64,000 nt of DNA, taken from the NCBI GenBank assembly GCA_945876095.1, contig CAMCMP010000014.1:1-64000 (forward strand). Reading direction: 5' to 3'. Positions 1-8,960 of the stretch are shown piece by piece. The DNA is from Chitinophaga pinensis. Its GTDB lineage: Bacteria; Bacteroidota; Bacteroidia; Chitinophagales; Chitinophagaceae. A program made the position numbers and the translations under genes. Below the pieces are notes generated by a model. The model saw only the letters and a program-made list of their open reading frames with translations. It did not search any database and was not told where the DNA came from. Each line of letters starts with the position of its first letter. Position 1 is the first letter of the stretch.

Positions 1-1
1 C

Positions 2-130
2 TATGAAATTCTACAGATTTTAAGTATATCCATATTCGAAAGAATGCCCATAAATCAGCTGTTTCAGCAAACTCAATTACAATATTTCAAAGAACAAAAA
101 GATAATCAATTGAATATCTTTGATTTATAA
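2..130 (+). CDS. C-terminal fragment of an IS4-type transposase (5' end outside window)
   Basis: An open frame runs from the window edge to a TAA at 128-130 and encodes the last 42 residues of a protein. The tail, with EILQILSISIFERMPINQLF near its start and NQLNIFDL at the end, resembles the C-terminal end of IS4-family transposases common in Bacteroidota, in which a short helix is followed by an NQLxLF-type terminus. The DDE catalytic residues would lie upstream, outside the window, so the family call rests on this tail alone. No terminal inverted repeat could be assigned in the 234 bases that follow. Whether the element is intact cannot be seen. Confidence 0.5.
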   Translation, partial: YEILQILSISIFERMPINQLFQQTQLQYFKEQKDNQLNIFDL

Positions 131-319
131 CGCAACGCTAGTGATAAAAAGTTTCTTTTAAAAATATAAAAAAACTTTGTTTTGTTTAATAAATATTTTA
201 AAAAAACATACAACTCTAATTAAAATAGTTACGTTAAAATATAATCTCTGCTATATTACAGGATTCAATGGAATCAATCAATTATCCTTCAAACCAATTA
301 TACATCATTTTTTTTTACG

Positions 320-327
320 TAGATTTG
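320..327 (+). promoter_or_regulatory. Candidate -7 element (TAGATTTG) of the GH20 gene
   Basis: TAGATTTG fits the Bacteroidota -7 consensus TAnnTTTG and lies 37 bases before the hexosaminidase start codon. No convincing -33 TTTG was found at the usual spacing, so this is a weak call. Confidence 0.35.
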
Positions 328-364
328 TTGAACAGGCTTTGTTAAATATTTTAAAAAGAAATCG

Positions 365-2296
365 ATGAAAAAATACATTTTGATGTTAGTCAGTTTTTTG
401 ATTGCAGTTTTAGCAATGGGTCAGCAAGTTGATAGCCAGTTAAACTTACTTCCAGAGCCCGTAAAATCAATTCGTACTAAAGGGTATTTTAAAATTCAGA
501 AAGATATTTCCATCGAGGCTCCCAATATACTATCCTTTCAACCCACCTTGCAGTTTTTAAAACAAAGGCTAAGTATTCCAACAGGATATAAGGTTTCAAT
601 TAATCACCAACCCTACTCTGCTTCTATCAAGCTCATACTTAACAAACAGACTGATCCATTGATTGGCAAGGAAGGATATCATTTATCTGTTACACCCAGT
701 AATGTAACCCTTAGAGCAAATGAAGCTGCAGGATTATTTTATGGGGTTCAATCTCTTATGCAATTACTTCCACCAGCTATTGAATCAAATAAGAAAGAAA
801 ATACTAAGGTTTGGGAAATACCTTGTGTTGAGATTACGGACTACCCGCGTTTCGGATGGAGGGGATTAATGTTCGATGTATCCAGACATTTTTTCACAAA
901 GCAAGAAGTGAAAGATTTTATCGATCAAATGTCAAGATATAAATTCAATATCCTTCACTGGCATTTAACAGATGATGAAGGTTGGAGAATTGAGATAAAA
1001 AGTCTTCCAGCACTCACTACAAAAGGTTCAAAACGAGTAGATAAAACAGGCTATTTTGGTACTTTTTGGCCTCCGCTACCAGATGAACCCCTAAACTATG
1101 GAGGATTTTATACACAAGAAGATATCAAAGAAGTTGTTCAATATGCAAAAGAACACTTTGTGGATATACTACCTGAAATAGATGTGCCAGGCCATAGCCT
1201 AGCTGCAATTGTAGCCTATCCAGAATTATCGGGCACTCCAGGAGCTGAAAACTATCGGGTAAGATCAGGAGAAAAAATTATGGACTGGCATACCAATGGT
1301 ACTTTCGGTGCTTTAGTTAATAATACCTTATCGCCATCAAATGAAAAAGTATATACTTTTTTAGATAAGGTTTTTACTGAAGTAGCAGCTCTATTCCCAT
1401 TTGAATATATTCATGTGGGTGGTGATGAATGTGCAAAAAACTTTTGGGAGAAAAATGAGGAGGTTAAGTTACTGATGAAAAAAGAAGGATTAAATTCGAT
1501 GAATGAAGTGCAAGCTTATTTTGAAAAAAGAGTGGGTAAAATAATCAGTTCAAAAGGAAAAAAATTAATCGGTTGGGATGAAATATTAGAAGGGGGGCTT
1601 GCTGATAATGCAGCGGTAATGAGCTGGCGGGGTGAAAAAGGAGGAATAGAAGCTGCAAAACTAAAACATGAAGTTGTGATGAGTCCAACTACATTTGCCT
1701 ACCTCGATTTTATGCAGGGGGATGAAATTATTGAACCAAAGGTATATGCAAGCCTTAGGTTAAATAAAACCTATGAGTTTGAACCGGTACCTGCGGGAGT
1801 AGATTCTAAATATATCAAGGGTGGCCAGGCAAATATTTGGACCGAGCAAATTACAAATACAAGACACCTTCAATACATGACTTGGCCTAGATCTTTTGCT
1901 ATTGCAGAATCAGTATGGTCTCCTAAAGAAAAAAAGAATTGGAATAATTTTGTACAAAGAGTTGAACAACAATTCAAACGATTTAACATCAGAGAGATTA
2001 ATTATGCTAAAAGCATGTATGATCCAATTTTTAGCTGTACAAACAACAATGGAGAGCCTTTAATAAATCTTTCAACTGAAGTGGAAGGTCTTGATATTTA
2101 TTATAGTTTTGATAATTCTTTTCCAGATAAATTTTATCCAAAATATACCACCCCACTGACTCCTCCAAAAGACGCAGTTCTTCTTAGAACAATTGTTTAT
2201 AGGGGTAATCAACCAATTGGCAGAATGATCACCATGCCAATAGTAGAAATAAATAAGAGAACAGGAATCAAAAAACCCGCACAACCTGAAGAATAA
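365..2296 (+). CDS. Secreted family 20 beta-N-acetylhexosaminidase
   Basis: Glycoside hydrolase family 20 enzyme expected to remove terminal GlcNAc/GalNAc from chitooligosaccharides or glycans. An N-terminal signal peptide (residues 1-20, ending AMGQ) directs export. Next come a GH20b alpha/beta domain (about 25-150), the catalytic barrel (about 160-510) with the hallmark HVGGDE (H350 to E355; D354/E355 are the substrate-assisted catalytic pair), and a C-terminal beta domain typical of the family (about 560-635). The WHLTDDEGWR segment near 200 is also characteristic. At 643 residues it has normal family length. It is monocistronic; the next gene is convergent. The exact substrate cannot be read from sequence. 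Confidence 0.93.
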   Translation: MKKYILMLVSFLIAVLAMGQQVDSQLNLLPEPVKSIRTKGYFKIQKDISIEAPNILSFQPTLQFLKQRLSIPTGYKVSINHQPYSASIKLILNKQTDPLIGKEGYHLSVTPSNVTLRANEAAGLFYGVQSLMQLLPPAIESNKKENTKVWEIPCVEITDYPRFGWRGLMFDVSRHFFTKQEVKDFIDQMSRYKFNILHWHLTDDEGWRIEIKSLPALTTKGSKRVDKTGYFGTFWPPLPDEPLNYGGFYTQEDIKEVVQYAKEHFVDILPEIDVPGHSLAAIVAYPELSGTPGAENYRVRSGEKIMDWHTNGTFGALVNNTLSPSNEKVYTFLDKVFTEVAALFPFEYIHVGGDECAKNFWEKNEEVKLLMKKEGLNSMNEVQAYFEKRVGKIISSKGKKLIGWDEILEGGLADNAAVMSWRGEKGGIEAAKLKHEVVMSPTTFAYLDFMQGDEIIEPKVYASLRLNKTYEFEPVPAGVDSKYIKGGQANIWTEQITNTRHLQYMTWPRSFAIAESVWSPKEKKNWNNFVQRVEQQFKRFNIREINYAKSMYDPIFSCTNNNGEPLINLSTEVEGLDIYYSFDNSFPDKFYPKYTTPLTPPKDAVLLRTIVYRGNQPIGRMITMPIVEINKRTGIKKPAQPEE

Positions 2297-2377
2297 AAAT
2301 CAAGTAAACTTTTGAATTAACAAAACCTATCTATTAAGAAAAAGCTGAACTAATATTAAAAAATAAATTCCTTTTTT

Positions 2378-2710
2378 TTAATATTGATTTCGATCATTAT
2401 TAAATCCTGGCTTATTGTAACCTCCATTTGTATTAGGGCTTCTATTCATTCCAGGCCGAGCTCCTGCATTGCGTTCTTCAGCTTCTTTTACAACTAGCGG
2501 CTTTTTACCAAGAGAAATATCATTCATGCTTTCTATTGCATCCTTGGCTTCAATACTATTAGGCATATCCACAAAACCAAATCCCTTACTTTTTCCAGTT
2601 TCTCTATCCATAGCAACCTTTGCAGAAATCACCTTTCCAAATTTTTCAAAAATTTCTTCCAATTCTGCATCGTCTAAATCATAAGGTAAACCAGCTACAA
2701 ATATTTTCAT
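2378..2710 (-). CDS. RRM-domain RNA-binding protein
   Basis: Small single-RRM protein of the glycine-rich RNA-binding type found in Bacteroidota and cyanobacteria. The RRM fills residues 1-80, with RNP2 at residues 2-8 (KIFVAGL) and RNP1 at 42-49 (KGFGFVDM), both with the aromatic residues that stack on RNA bases. A short Asn/Gly/Arg-rich low-complexity tail (about 81-110) follows, as in cold-induced relatives. It stands alone, convergent with the hexosaminidase gene. Its RNA target is unknown; a role in mRNA handling or cold adaptation is inferred from the family. Confidence 0.92.
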   Translation of the reverse strand: MKIFVAGLPYDLDDAELEEIFEKFGKVISAKVAMDRETGKSKGFGFVDMPNSIEAKDAIESMNDISLGKKPLVVKEAEERNAGARPGMNRSPNTNGGYNKPGFNNDRNQY

Positions 2711-2865
2711 TTAATATTTTTTGTAAATGTACAGAACTTATCTCGTTAAAGCCAGCCTAATTTTTGAATAAACAATGCATAGGTTATTAAGAATAAATCC
2801 TATAAACATGCTATGTTTTTTTGAAAGATACTGTATAAAAAAAGCAACTTAAAATAAAGCAAAAA

Positions 2866-3321
2866 TCAATGCAATAAATTAAGGGGTTTAATTGGAGTAC
2901 AATGTTCAGAAAGGATTTGAACCTTATTGTCTATTTTAATAATTGTTAAACTACAACGCTGATTTTCATCAAAATCAACGCCTTTGTAAACCCCTTTTCC
3001 AATCCAACGAGTACTTACCACCGCTGTGTTTTCAAACATTTTAATTTTATACTCTATTCGCTCAGCAGAGTTGAGAAGGTAATCTGAAGATCCTGCAGTT
3101 TCAACAAGATTAGTTCTATTAAAGGTTCCACCAGACTGGGTGAAATAAATATAAGCTGGAGCTAGTACTGAATCAACAATGGATAAATTTTTACCTTTCC
3201 AACCTTCGTCAAATCTTTTAACCACAGTAATCACTTCCTCTTCGGTAAGAGGAGTTTGTTTTTTTTTGCAAGATATCCCTGCGACTACAATAATTAAAAA
3301 TAGAATAATTACACGTTTCAT
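2866..3321 (-). CDS. Lipoprotein with an NTF2/SnoaL-like (DUF4440-type) domain
   Basis: The ATG at 3321 is preferred over one 54 bases upstream because the resulting protein opens with a compact signal peptide (MKRVIILFLIIVVAGISC) ending in a lipobox-like cysteine. The mature part, about 130 residues, has the pattern of an NTF2-like fold: an N-terminal helix with VVKRFDEGWKGKN, then a strand-rich section with ALAPAYIYF-like and NTAVVSTRW segments. No catalytic residues are evident. It is probably an outer-membrane-anchored protein of unknown function. Neighbours are unrelated. Confidence 0.7.
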   Translation of the reverse strand: MKRVIILFLIIVVAGISCKKKQTPLTEEEVITVVKRFDEGWKGKNLSIVDSVLAPAYIYFTQSGGTFNRTNLVETAGSSDYLLNSAERIEYKIKMFENTAVVSTRWIGKGVYKGVDFDENQRCSLTIIKIDNKVQILSEHCTPIKPLNLLH

Positions 3322-3421
3322 AGATTGCAAATATAACCAGCTAAATACAAAAAACGTACTATAGTTTATTTTCAATTAAAATATAATTAGGTTAAAAAAG
3401 TAATCAATTTTGAAGCTTGAA

Positions 3422-4291
3422 TTACCAGGTAGTAACCATCCAAGTTCTTTCAAAAACCTCCCCGGCATTCAGATTTACAATACCTTCCTTTTCAGTCAAT
3501 AATTGAGTACTATCAATACTATCAGCAATTCCACACCAAGGTTCAATACAAATAAAATCTGCCTCTTTAGCAGCCCAAATCCCTAGAAAAGGAAAGCCTT
3601 TAAAAGTAAAACTTAAACCCCTTGGATTTAAGTCCGATTTAATCTGCACCACATCTGAATCAAGCCCTTTCAAAACAATGGCATCTTTGTAAAATAAAGA
3701 TTTTGATAATTTTAAATGATTGGTATTATCCAAAAAAGCAACGGAGGTGCTTTCAATCAAACCTTCTTTACTAATTGGCCAACGATCGGCAAGTTCACTT
3801 TTATTGAATGATAAATAATAATCATCGTAAACTAACTGATCGGTAAGGGGTAGTCGGAATGCAGGATGCCCACCAACTGAGAAATACATCATTTCCTTGC
3901 CAGTATTTTTAACATGGTAATTAACAGACAAACTGTCCGACGAAATTGAATAAATCACAGAGAAATTAAAATGAAAAGGGAAAACTTGTAAAGTATCTTC
4001 ATCAGAAATCAATTCTAAATGCAATGAGCTAGGACTCTGGTGGATTATTGTAAACATTTTTTCTCTGGCAAAGCCATGCCTATTCAATGAATAAGTTTTA
4101 CCATTAATAAAATATCGATTATCCTTTAAAGTACCTACAATCGGGAATAAAACTGGAGATTTCTTTCCCCAATAGGAAGGATCACCACTCCAAATATATT
4201 CTAGCTCGGTTGACTTATTAAATAAACTACTTAATTCAGCCCCCGTAGGATTTACTTGTACCCGCAGTGTATCGTTTTCGATAGTATACAT
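3422..4291 (-). CDS. Aldose 1-epimerase-like protein (LacX/YeaD group)
   Basis: Galactose-mutarotase fold protein of normal length (289 residues). Family-typical motifs include RHGFAR (His72), GGHPAFR (His142) and CIEPWCGIAD (Glu250), which match the two histidines and the catalytic-base glutamate of aldose 1-epimerases. LacX-type members interconvert sugar anomers, but their physiological substrates are often unknown. No signal peptide, so cytoplasmic. The MFS transporter gene lies 65 bases upstream on the same strand, so the two may be cotranscribed, pairing sugar or organic-solute uptake with mutarotation (inference). Confidence 0.85.
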   Translation of the reverse strand: MYTIENDTLRVQVNPTGAELSSLFNKSTELEYIWSGDPSYWGKKSPVLFPIVGTLKDNRYFINGKTYSLNRHGFAREKMFTIIHQSPSSLHLELISDEDTLQVFPFHFNFSVIYSISSDSLSVNYHVKNTGKEMMYFSVGGHPAFRLPLTDQLVYDDYYLSFNKSELADRWPISKEGLIESTSVAFLDNTNHLKLSKSLFYKDAIVLKGLDSDVVQIKSDLNPRGLSFTFKGFPFLGIWAAKEADFICIEPWCGIADSIDSTQLLTEKEGIVNLNAGEVFERTWMVTTW

Positions 4292-4356
4292 AAAAAAATA
4301 GTCAGTAAGAAAATGAATTGAAATAAATTAAAGCCAGATTATTTTAATAAAAGTGC

Positions 4357-5592
4357 TTATTCTTCGACAAAGTCGAGCTCTTTACCAAATGTTTCGTTGG
4401 TAAAAAATAAAGAAATCAAGCCAATTCCCAAAACAATAACTCCCGTAACCCAGGCGGCTGTAACATAATTGTTAAGCATCGAATTTCCCCTTAAAAATTG
4501 AAAAAGTATTAAAATTAGTGGGAGAAAACCCCTTACAAGATTTGGAATCGAAATGGCCGCTGTTGCCCTTAGATTGGTTCCAAATTGCTCAGCACTCATC
4601 GTAATGTACAATACGGATATACCAGATCCAAAGCCAAGCCCCATACAGATCAAATACATATTGAAGGCAGTTCCTCCGCCTTTTAAAGCAAAGAATAAGA
4701 CGAAAAAAAATGTTAATATGCCATAGAAAATAAGCAACGTTTTTTTTCGACTTTTAATAACATTACTCAAAATCCCTGCCCCCATATCTCCAAAAACCAA
4801 TGCTACATATTGAAGCATTAATGCCTTTGGCTGATCAAAATTTATTATGCCGAATCTAGTAGCAAATTCATCGGAAAAACTAATTAATAAACCAATTACA
4901 TACCATACAGGCAATCCAACGGTGATAGCTCTTAGGTACCGAAATAAACGTTCTCGGTTCGTTAGAATCATTAAAAAATCTCCCATTTTAACTTGGGCGT
5001 TTTTAGCAGTATCATACATTTTACTATCTAACACTTTTACTCTCAAAAATAATAAAGTAATCCCCATAGCCCCTCCTATAAAATAGCAAAGACGCCAGTT
5101 TTCATTACTCAAAAAATGAACAAAATAAGCTGTTACTGTCCCCATTACTCCGCTAGTAGCAATAATTGCAGCTGCAATTCCACGCTTTTCCTTGGGTAAT
5201 AATTCACTGGTAAGGGTAATGCTAGCCCCTAGCTCACCCGCTAATCCTAGTCCAGCAATAAAACGAAGACATGTATACTGATCAATATTGGTTACAAATC
5301 CATTAGCGATTGTTGCCAATGAATAAAGACAAATTGAACCAAATAAAACATTTCTTCTTCCTTTTTTATCACCAATGATACCCCATACAATTCCGCCGAT
5401 CGTTAACCCAAGCATCTGCCAGCTTATAATATTTTCCCCTATATTTTTCATATCAGCCGCTGCCACCCCTAAGTCCTTAAAACTTGACTTTCGGACAATA
5501 CTAAAAAGTAATAGGTCATAGATATCTACAAAAAATCCCAAAGAGCCCACTATTACAGGAAGAGAAAATAGGCCATACTGCTTTTGATTCAT
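4357..5592 (-). CDS. MFS transporter (sugar/phosphate-porter-like)
   Basis: Twelve-helix major facilitator superfamily protein, 411 residues. The loop 2-3 signature GIIGDKKGRR is at residues 71-80, and an early FFVDIYDL segment in TM1 (about 20-28) resembles proton symporters of the sugar/phosphate/organic-acid porter group. LxFIAGLGLAGELGA in TM4 is also characteristic. The substrate cannot be told from sequence. It lies just upstream of an aldose-epimerase-like gene on the same strand, which weakly suggests a sugar or sugar derivative. Located in the inner membrane. Confidence 0.85.
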   Translation of the reverse strand: MNQKQYGLFSLPVIVGSLGFFVDIYDLLLFSIVRKSSFKDLGVAAADMKNIGENIISWQMLGLTIGGIVWGIIGDKKGRRNVLFGSICLYSLATIANGFVTNIDQYTCLRFIAGLGLAGELGASITLTSELLPKEKRGIAAAIIATSGVMGTVTAYFVHFLSNENWRLCYFIGGAMGITLLFLRVKVLDSKMYDTAKNAQVKMGDFLMILTNRERLFRYLRAITVGLPVWYVIGLLISFSDEFATRFGIINFDQPKALMLQYVALVFGDMGAGILSNVIKSRKKTLLIFYGILTFFFVLFFALKGGGTAFNMYLICMGLGFGSGISVLYITMSAEQFGTNLRATAAISIPNLVRGFLPLILILFQFLRGNSMLNNYVTAAWVTGVIVLGIGLISLFFTNETFGKELDFVEE

Positions 5593-5901
5593 ACCTTATA
5601 AATATGATTGAAATGGACAAAATTTATGAAAGTTGAAATTAGAGCAATTATTGGACCTATGAAAAATGTTTTTTAAGAACTAAAAAAGTTATTAAAGTTT
5701 AAAATTGGAGGATTCTGCTCCAGATTTCCTAAACAGGGAAACAATGCGTTTTTTTTCTAATTTCTAACAAGCATTTGATAGAAGGGTATAAATATTGTAC
5801 CTTCAGTTAAATTCATTGAATAAATTGGTCCTATTATTTCTATATAGGATTGGAATATGATGAATTTTCAATAAAAAAAATAAAAACAATTATTATAGAT
5901 T
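5593..5901. other. Divergent intergenic region between MFS transporter and cold-shock gene
   Basis: This 309-base region separates two divergent genes and must hold both promoters. I see no clear TAnnTTTG element, no strong inverted repeat and no open frame. A long untranslated leader for the cold-shock gene would fit the spacing but cannot be shown. Confidence 0.4.
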
Positions 5902-6357
5902 ATGGCTAAATCACAGGAAACCTGGAATAAAAAAGAACGAGAAAAGAAGAAACAAAAAGACAAAAAAGACAAAGAAGAAAAAAAACAAGAAAGAAAAGAC
6001 AATGCCAAAGATGGCAAATCTTTTGACGATATGATTGCCTATATCGATGAAAATGGAAACCTTTCCTCTACTCCTCCGGATCCTAGAAAAATGGTTAAAA
6101 TAAATGTGGAAGACATCGAAATTGGAGTACCCAAACAAAAACCTTTCGATCCGGCCGATTTAATAAGAAAAGGTACCGTTACATTTTTTAATGAATCGAA
6201 GGGATATGGATTCATCAAGGACCTTGAATCTCAGGAAAGCGTGTTTGTTCATATGAATGCCTTCCAAGACAATATCAAAGAAAATAGCAAAGTTACCTTT
6301 GAAATTGAAATGGGTCCAAAAGGAGCCAATGCAATCAATGTAAGACTCACTGTGTAA
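5902..6357 (+). CDS. Cold-shock-domain protein with charged N-terminal extension
   Basis: The C-terminal part (about 88-151) is a cold-shock domain with RNP1 (KGYGFI, 100-105) and RNP2 (VFVHM, 114-118), which bind single-stranded RNA/DNA and act as an RNA chaperone. The first 40 residues are almost entirely Lys/Glu/Asp/Gln, probably a disordered or helical basic-acidic tail, followed by a linker to residue 88. This 150-residue layout is common in Bacteroidota and differs from the 65-70 residue CspA type. Monocistronic, with divergent and downstream neighbours of unrelated function. Confidence 0.9.
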   Translation: MAKSQETWNKKEREKKKQKDKKDKEEKKQERKDNAKDGKSFDDMIAYIDENGNLSSTPPDPRKMVKINVEDIEIGVPKQKPFDPADLIRKGTVTFFNESKGYGFIKDLESQESVFVHMNAFQDNIKENSKVTFEIEMGPKGANAINVRLTV

Positions 6358-6431
6358 TATTTTTTATAAGAGTAATCTAATCTAAAGAATCAAAATATAA
6401 TACAACACCTAGATTTTCCTCCAAGTTATCT

Positions 6432-7004
6432 ATGAAAATATTGATTTTCACTTTTTTAGCTTCTATTTTATTAGGTTGTAATCAAAGTAACAATCAAAAT
6501 CCACATATTTTGATTGTTACTTCTTTTGGAGACATAGAAGCTGAACTTTTCCCAAAGCAAGCACCTAAATCTGTAGCTGCCTTTTTATCTTTCATTGACT
6601 CTGGTTATTACAATAACAGCTCTTTTTACAGGGTACTTCTAGAGGAAGGATTTAGTACAGAAGCCAATACAGGATTAATTCAAGGAGGAATTTGGAAAAC
6701 AAACGATGCTCAACATCCAACAGTCATTGGCATTGAGCATGAGCCTACTGGTAAAAGTAAATTAAGTCATACCAGTGGAACTCTTTCATTAGCACGGTTA
6801 TCTCCAGGAACAGGAAATACTGAGTTTTTTATTTGCATCGGAGATCAAACTCAGTTTGATGAAGTAGTTAACAATGATCCAGGATACGCTGCCTTTGGAA
6901 CGGTTGTTAATGGAATGGAAATAGTCAGAAAAATTCAATTGTTGAAGAAAAAAAATCAAGAGTTTTTAGAGAAGATAATTATTCAAAAAATAAAAAGGTT
7001 GTAA
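6432..7004 (+). CDS. Cyclophilin-type peptidyl-prolyl isomerase lipoprotein
   Basis: Signal peptide with a lipobox (ASILLGC, acylated Cys16) followed by a cyclophilin domain. Typical features are the opening TSFGDIEAELFPKQAP strand-helix, SFYRVL, LIQGG, the segment with SHTSGTLSLARL and the FFICIGD strand, then YAAFGTVVNGMEIV. It should catalyse prolyl cis/trans isomerisation of extracytoplasmic proteins while anchored in a membrane. Some catalytic residues deviate from the human CypA set (SFYRVL in place of FHRVI), as in many bacterial lipoprotein members. It converges with the S1/P1 nuclease gene. Confidence 0.88.
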   Translation: MKILIFTFLASILLGCNQSNNQNPHILIVTSFGDIEAELFPKQAPKSVAAFLSFIDSGYYNNSSFYRVLLEEGFSTEANTGLIQGGIWKTNDAQHPTVIGIEHEPTGKSKLSHTSGTLSLARLSPGTGNTEFFICIGDQTQFDEVVNNDPGYAAFGTVVNGMEIVRKIQLLKKKNQEFLEKIIIQKIKRL

Positions 7005-7064
7005 GAGTTATTTGAAATAAATATCACCTCCTTTACCGATAAAGAAAATAAAAGAATAAAATAA

Positions 7065-7865
7065 TTACCCTTTAAAAATTTCATTTAACACCCCTGCTAA
7101 ATGCACTCCCCCTTTTAATAACTGTTGATTCAGTATCGATACGTAATTAAAATTATATCTATATTCTAATCGCTGATTGGGTTGCTTTATATCACTATAA
7201 ATTCTTTCAGACAACTGATAAGACTGCAAAATCCAATCGCTTAGGGGTTCTTGTTGCCATGTTTTTATTTGAACAGGGCTAGCGTGATTAATAGAATTAC
7301 TATACTCTGTATAACTGAGCTGCTGAAAAAGAATTAACTGATCATCCCAAATTTGATGTAAATTTTTAGGATCACTAAACCAGTTCACCTTAACTTTATT
7401 TCCACCTAAATCTTCAAGCCTACCTGCGTGCAAAGGTTGGTGAATATCCCCTACAAAATGAATGAGCAATTTTAAATAAAATATTTTGTCTTCTTTAGAT
7501 AATTTTTTATTCTTTAGTTCTTTTACAATAAAGTTAATGCGGGTATAAATGTCTATCTCCGTATCCTGATTGAGATAAGCCTTCACCTCGGTTGAAGAAA
7601 GACCAGATTTTAAATTAATATAATGCCAGCTATTAATATAGTTAAAGGAAGTATCCGACTTAATAAAATCAGCCCAATTACTTACCATTGCGATTGATTC
7701 TGTGCCTAAAATTTTTTTGATTTCTCTTTTTGCATTTTCGGTAAGATAACTTTCAGCAATTTGCCCTACAATTCGATGCCCCTCTACTCCCCAAGCAAAT
7801 GAAACAAATGGAAGACAGTAGCATAATAAATTAAACACAATTTTTTTAAATAATTGGATTTTCAT
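7065..7865 (-). CDS. Secreted S1/P1-type zinc nuclease
   Basis: Secreted single-strand nuclease/3'-nucleotidase of the S1/P1 family, 266 residues. The signal peptide (1-24) ends FVSFA, so the mature protein would start with Trp25, whose amino group is a zinc ligand in P1 nuclease. The other ligands expected for the trinuclear zinc site are all visible: His30, Asp66, His81, His136, Asp140, His146, His170 and Asp174. The full set argues for an active enzyme. A phosphate- or nucleotide-scavenging role is inferred from the family. Confidence 0.92.
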   Translation of the reverse strand: MKIQLFKKIVFNLLCYCLPFVSFAWGVEGHRIVGQIAESYLTENAKREIKKILGTESIAMVSNWADFIKSDTSFNYINSWHYINLKSGLSSTEVKAYLNQDTEIDIYTRINFIVKELKNKKLSKEDKIFYLKLLIHFVGDIHQPLHAGRLEDLGGNKVKVNWFSDPKNLHQIWDDQLILFQQLSYTEYSNSINHASPVQIKTWQQEPLSDWILQSYQLSERIYSDIKQPNQRLEYRYNFNYVSILNQQLLKGGVHLAGVLNEIFKG

Positions 7866-8013
7866 AAGAATATATTGTTAATCTTAAAAGAGTATAGAAA
7901 TAGACTCAAAAATAAGCTAATATTCTATCCTATCAATTATGAATTTGAAATAATAGGATGAGAAAAAGTTTTATATTAAATTAATACACGTTAATTTAGC
8001 TAAAAACAAATTT

Positions 8014-8844
8014 ATGAAGAAAATATTTTTTCTACTCGCGATTACTTTAAGCACTGTGAGTTTTGCCCAGACATTGGTAACTCCTCAGCCTAGCACTCCT
8101 CAAACCATTAAACAAAATTTCGGATTATCCACCATCGAATTATCTTACTCAAGGCCCAATGCTAAGGGTCGAGTTATATTTGGTGATTTGGTGCCATTTG
8201 GAAATGTATGGCGCACAGGAGCTAATTCTGCTACCACGCTAACATTTGGGGAAGATGTTACGATTGGTGACAAAAAAATTGCTGCAGGTAAATATGGATT
8301 ACTTTCCATTCCTAGCAAAAACAGTTGGATATTAATTATTACTAAACAATTGGACGTAACCTCTCCTTCTGCCTATAAAGCAGAGAGTGATTTAGTGAGG
8401 GTAAATCTAAGCCCAGTTAACCTTGCTAATAAAGTTGAGACGTTTACAATGCAATTTGCCAATGTAAAGTCTGGCAGCTGTGAATTGAATCTTCAATGGG
8501 AAAATACATCCATTTCATTACCTATTTCCACTGATGTAGACAGTAAAGTAATGAAGCAGATTGAAAATATTATGACCAAAGACAATCTGCCTTATTATAG
8601 TGCAGCAATGTATTATTTAGAAAGCGGGAAAGACTTAAACCAAGCATTAAGTTGGTTTAATAAAGCAGTAGAACAAAGCCCAACTGCCTATTATATGTAT
8701 CATCAAAAAGCAAACTGCTTGGTTAAATTAGGCAAAAAACAAGAAGCAATTGCTACTGCAACCAAATCATTAGAATTAGCAAAAGCAGGAAAAAATCCAG
8801 ATTATGTAAAATTAAATGAAGACCTGTTGAAAACGCTGAAATAA
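8014..8844 (+). CDS. Secreted DUF2911 protein with C-terminal TPR-like helices
   Basis: Signal peptide (1-18, ending SFAQ), then a DUF2911 domain (about 25-170) recognisable by the motifs LSYSRPNAKGRVIFGDLVPF, VWRTGANSATTLTF and AGKYGLLSIP. These are widespread in Bacteroidota secreted proteins of unknown function. The remaining 100 residues carry a TPR-like pair of helices (YYSAAMYYLESGKDLNQALSW and a second ALSW/AIATATKSLELA repeat). No enzymatic residues are known for the family. The gene ends just before a strong bidirectional terminator. Confidence 0.85.
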   Translation: MKKIFFLLAITLSTVSFAQTLVTPQPSTPQTIKQNFGLSTIELSYSRPNAKGRVIFGDLVPFGNVWRTGANSATTLTFGEDVTIGDKKIAAGKYGLLSIPSKNSWILIITKQLDVTSPSAYKAESDLVRVNLSPVNLANKVETFTMQFANVKSGSCELNLQWENTSISLPISTDVDSKVMKQIENIMTKDNLPYYSAAMYYLESGKDLNQALSWFNKAVEQSPTAYYMYHQKANCLVKLGKKQEAIATATKSLELAKAGKNPDYVKLNEDLLKTLK

Positions 8845-8856
8845 TTAATTATAACT

Positions 8857-8911
8857 AATAAAAGCGGCCGAAAAAATTTGCATCAACTGCATTTTTTCGG
8901 CCGCTTTTATT
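8857..8911. terminator. Bidirectional intrinsic terminator between convergent genes
   Basis: A perfect 21-bp inverted repeat (8857-8877 and 8891-8911, core AAAGCGGCCGAAAAAAT) encloses a 13-base loop. The stem is GC-rich in the middle with A and T runs at its ends, so either strand forms a hairpin followed by U-rich RNA. It separates the DUF2911 gene from the convergent MFS gene. Confidence 0.93.
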
Positions 8912-8960
8912 TTAGATATTACCGTTAACAATGGCAATAAAAAACTTTTGATAATATGAA

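Noticed and set aside
177..368. 63-codon open frame before the hexosaminidase
   Set aside because: Low-complexity AT-rich translation without domain features; it overlaps the likely promoter of the GH20 gene.
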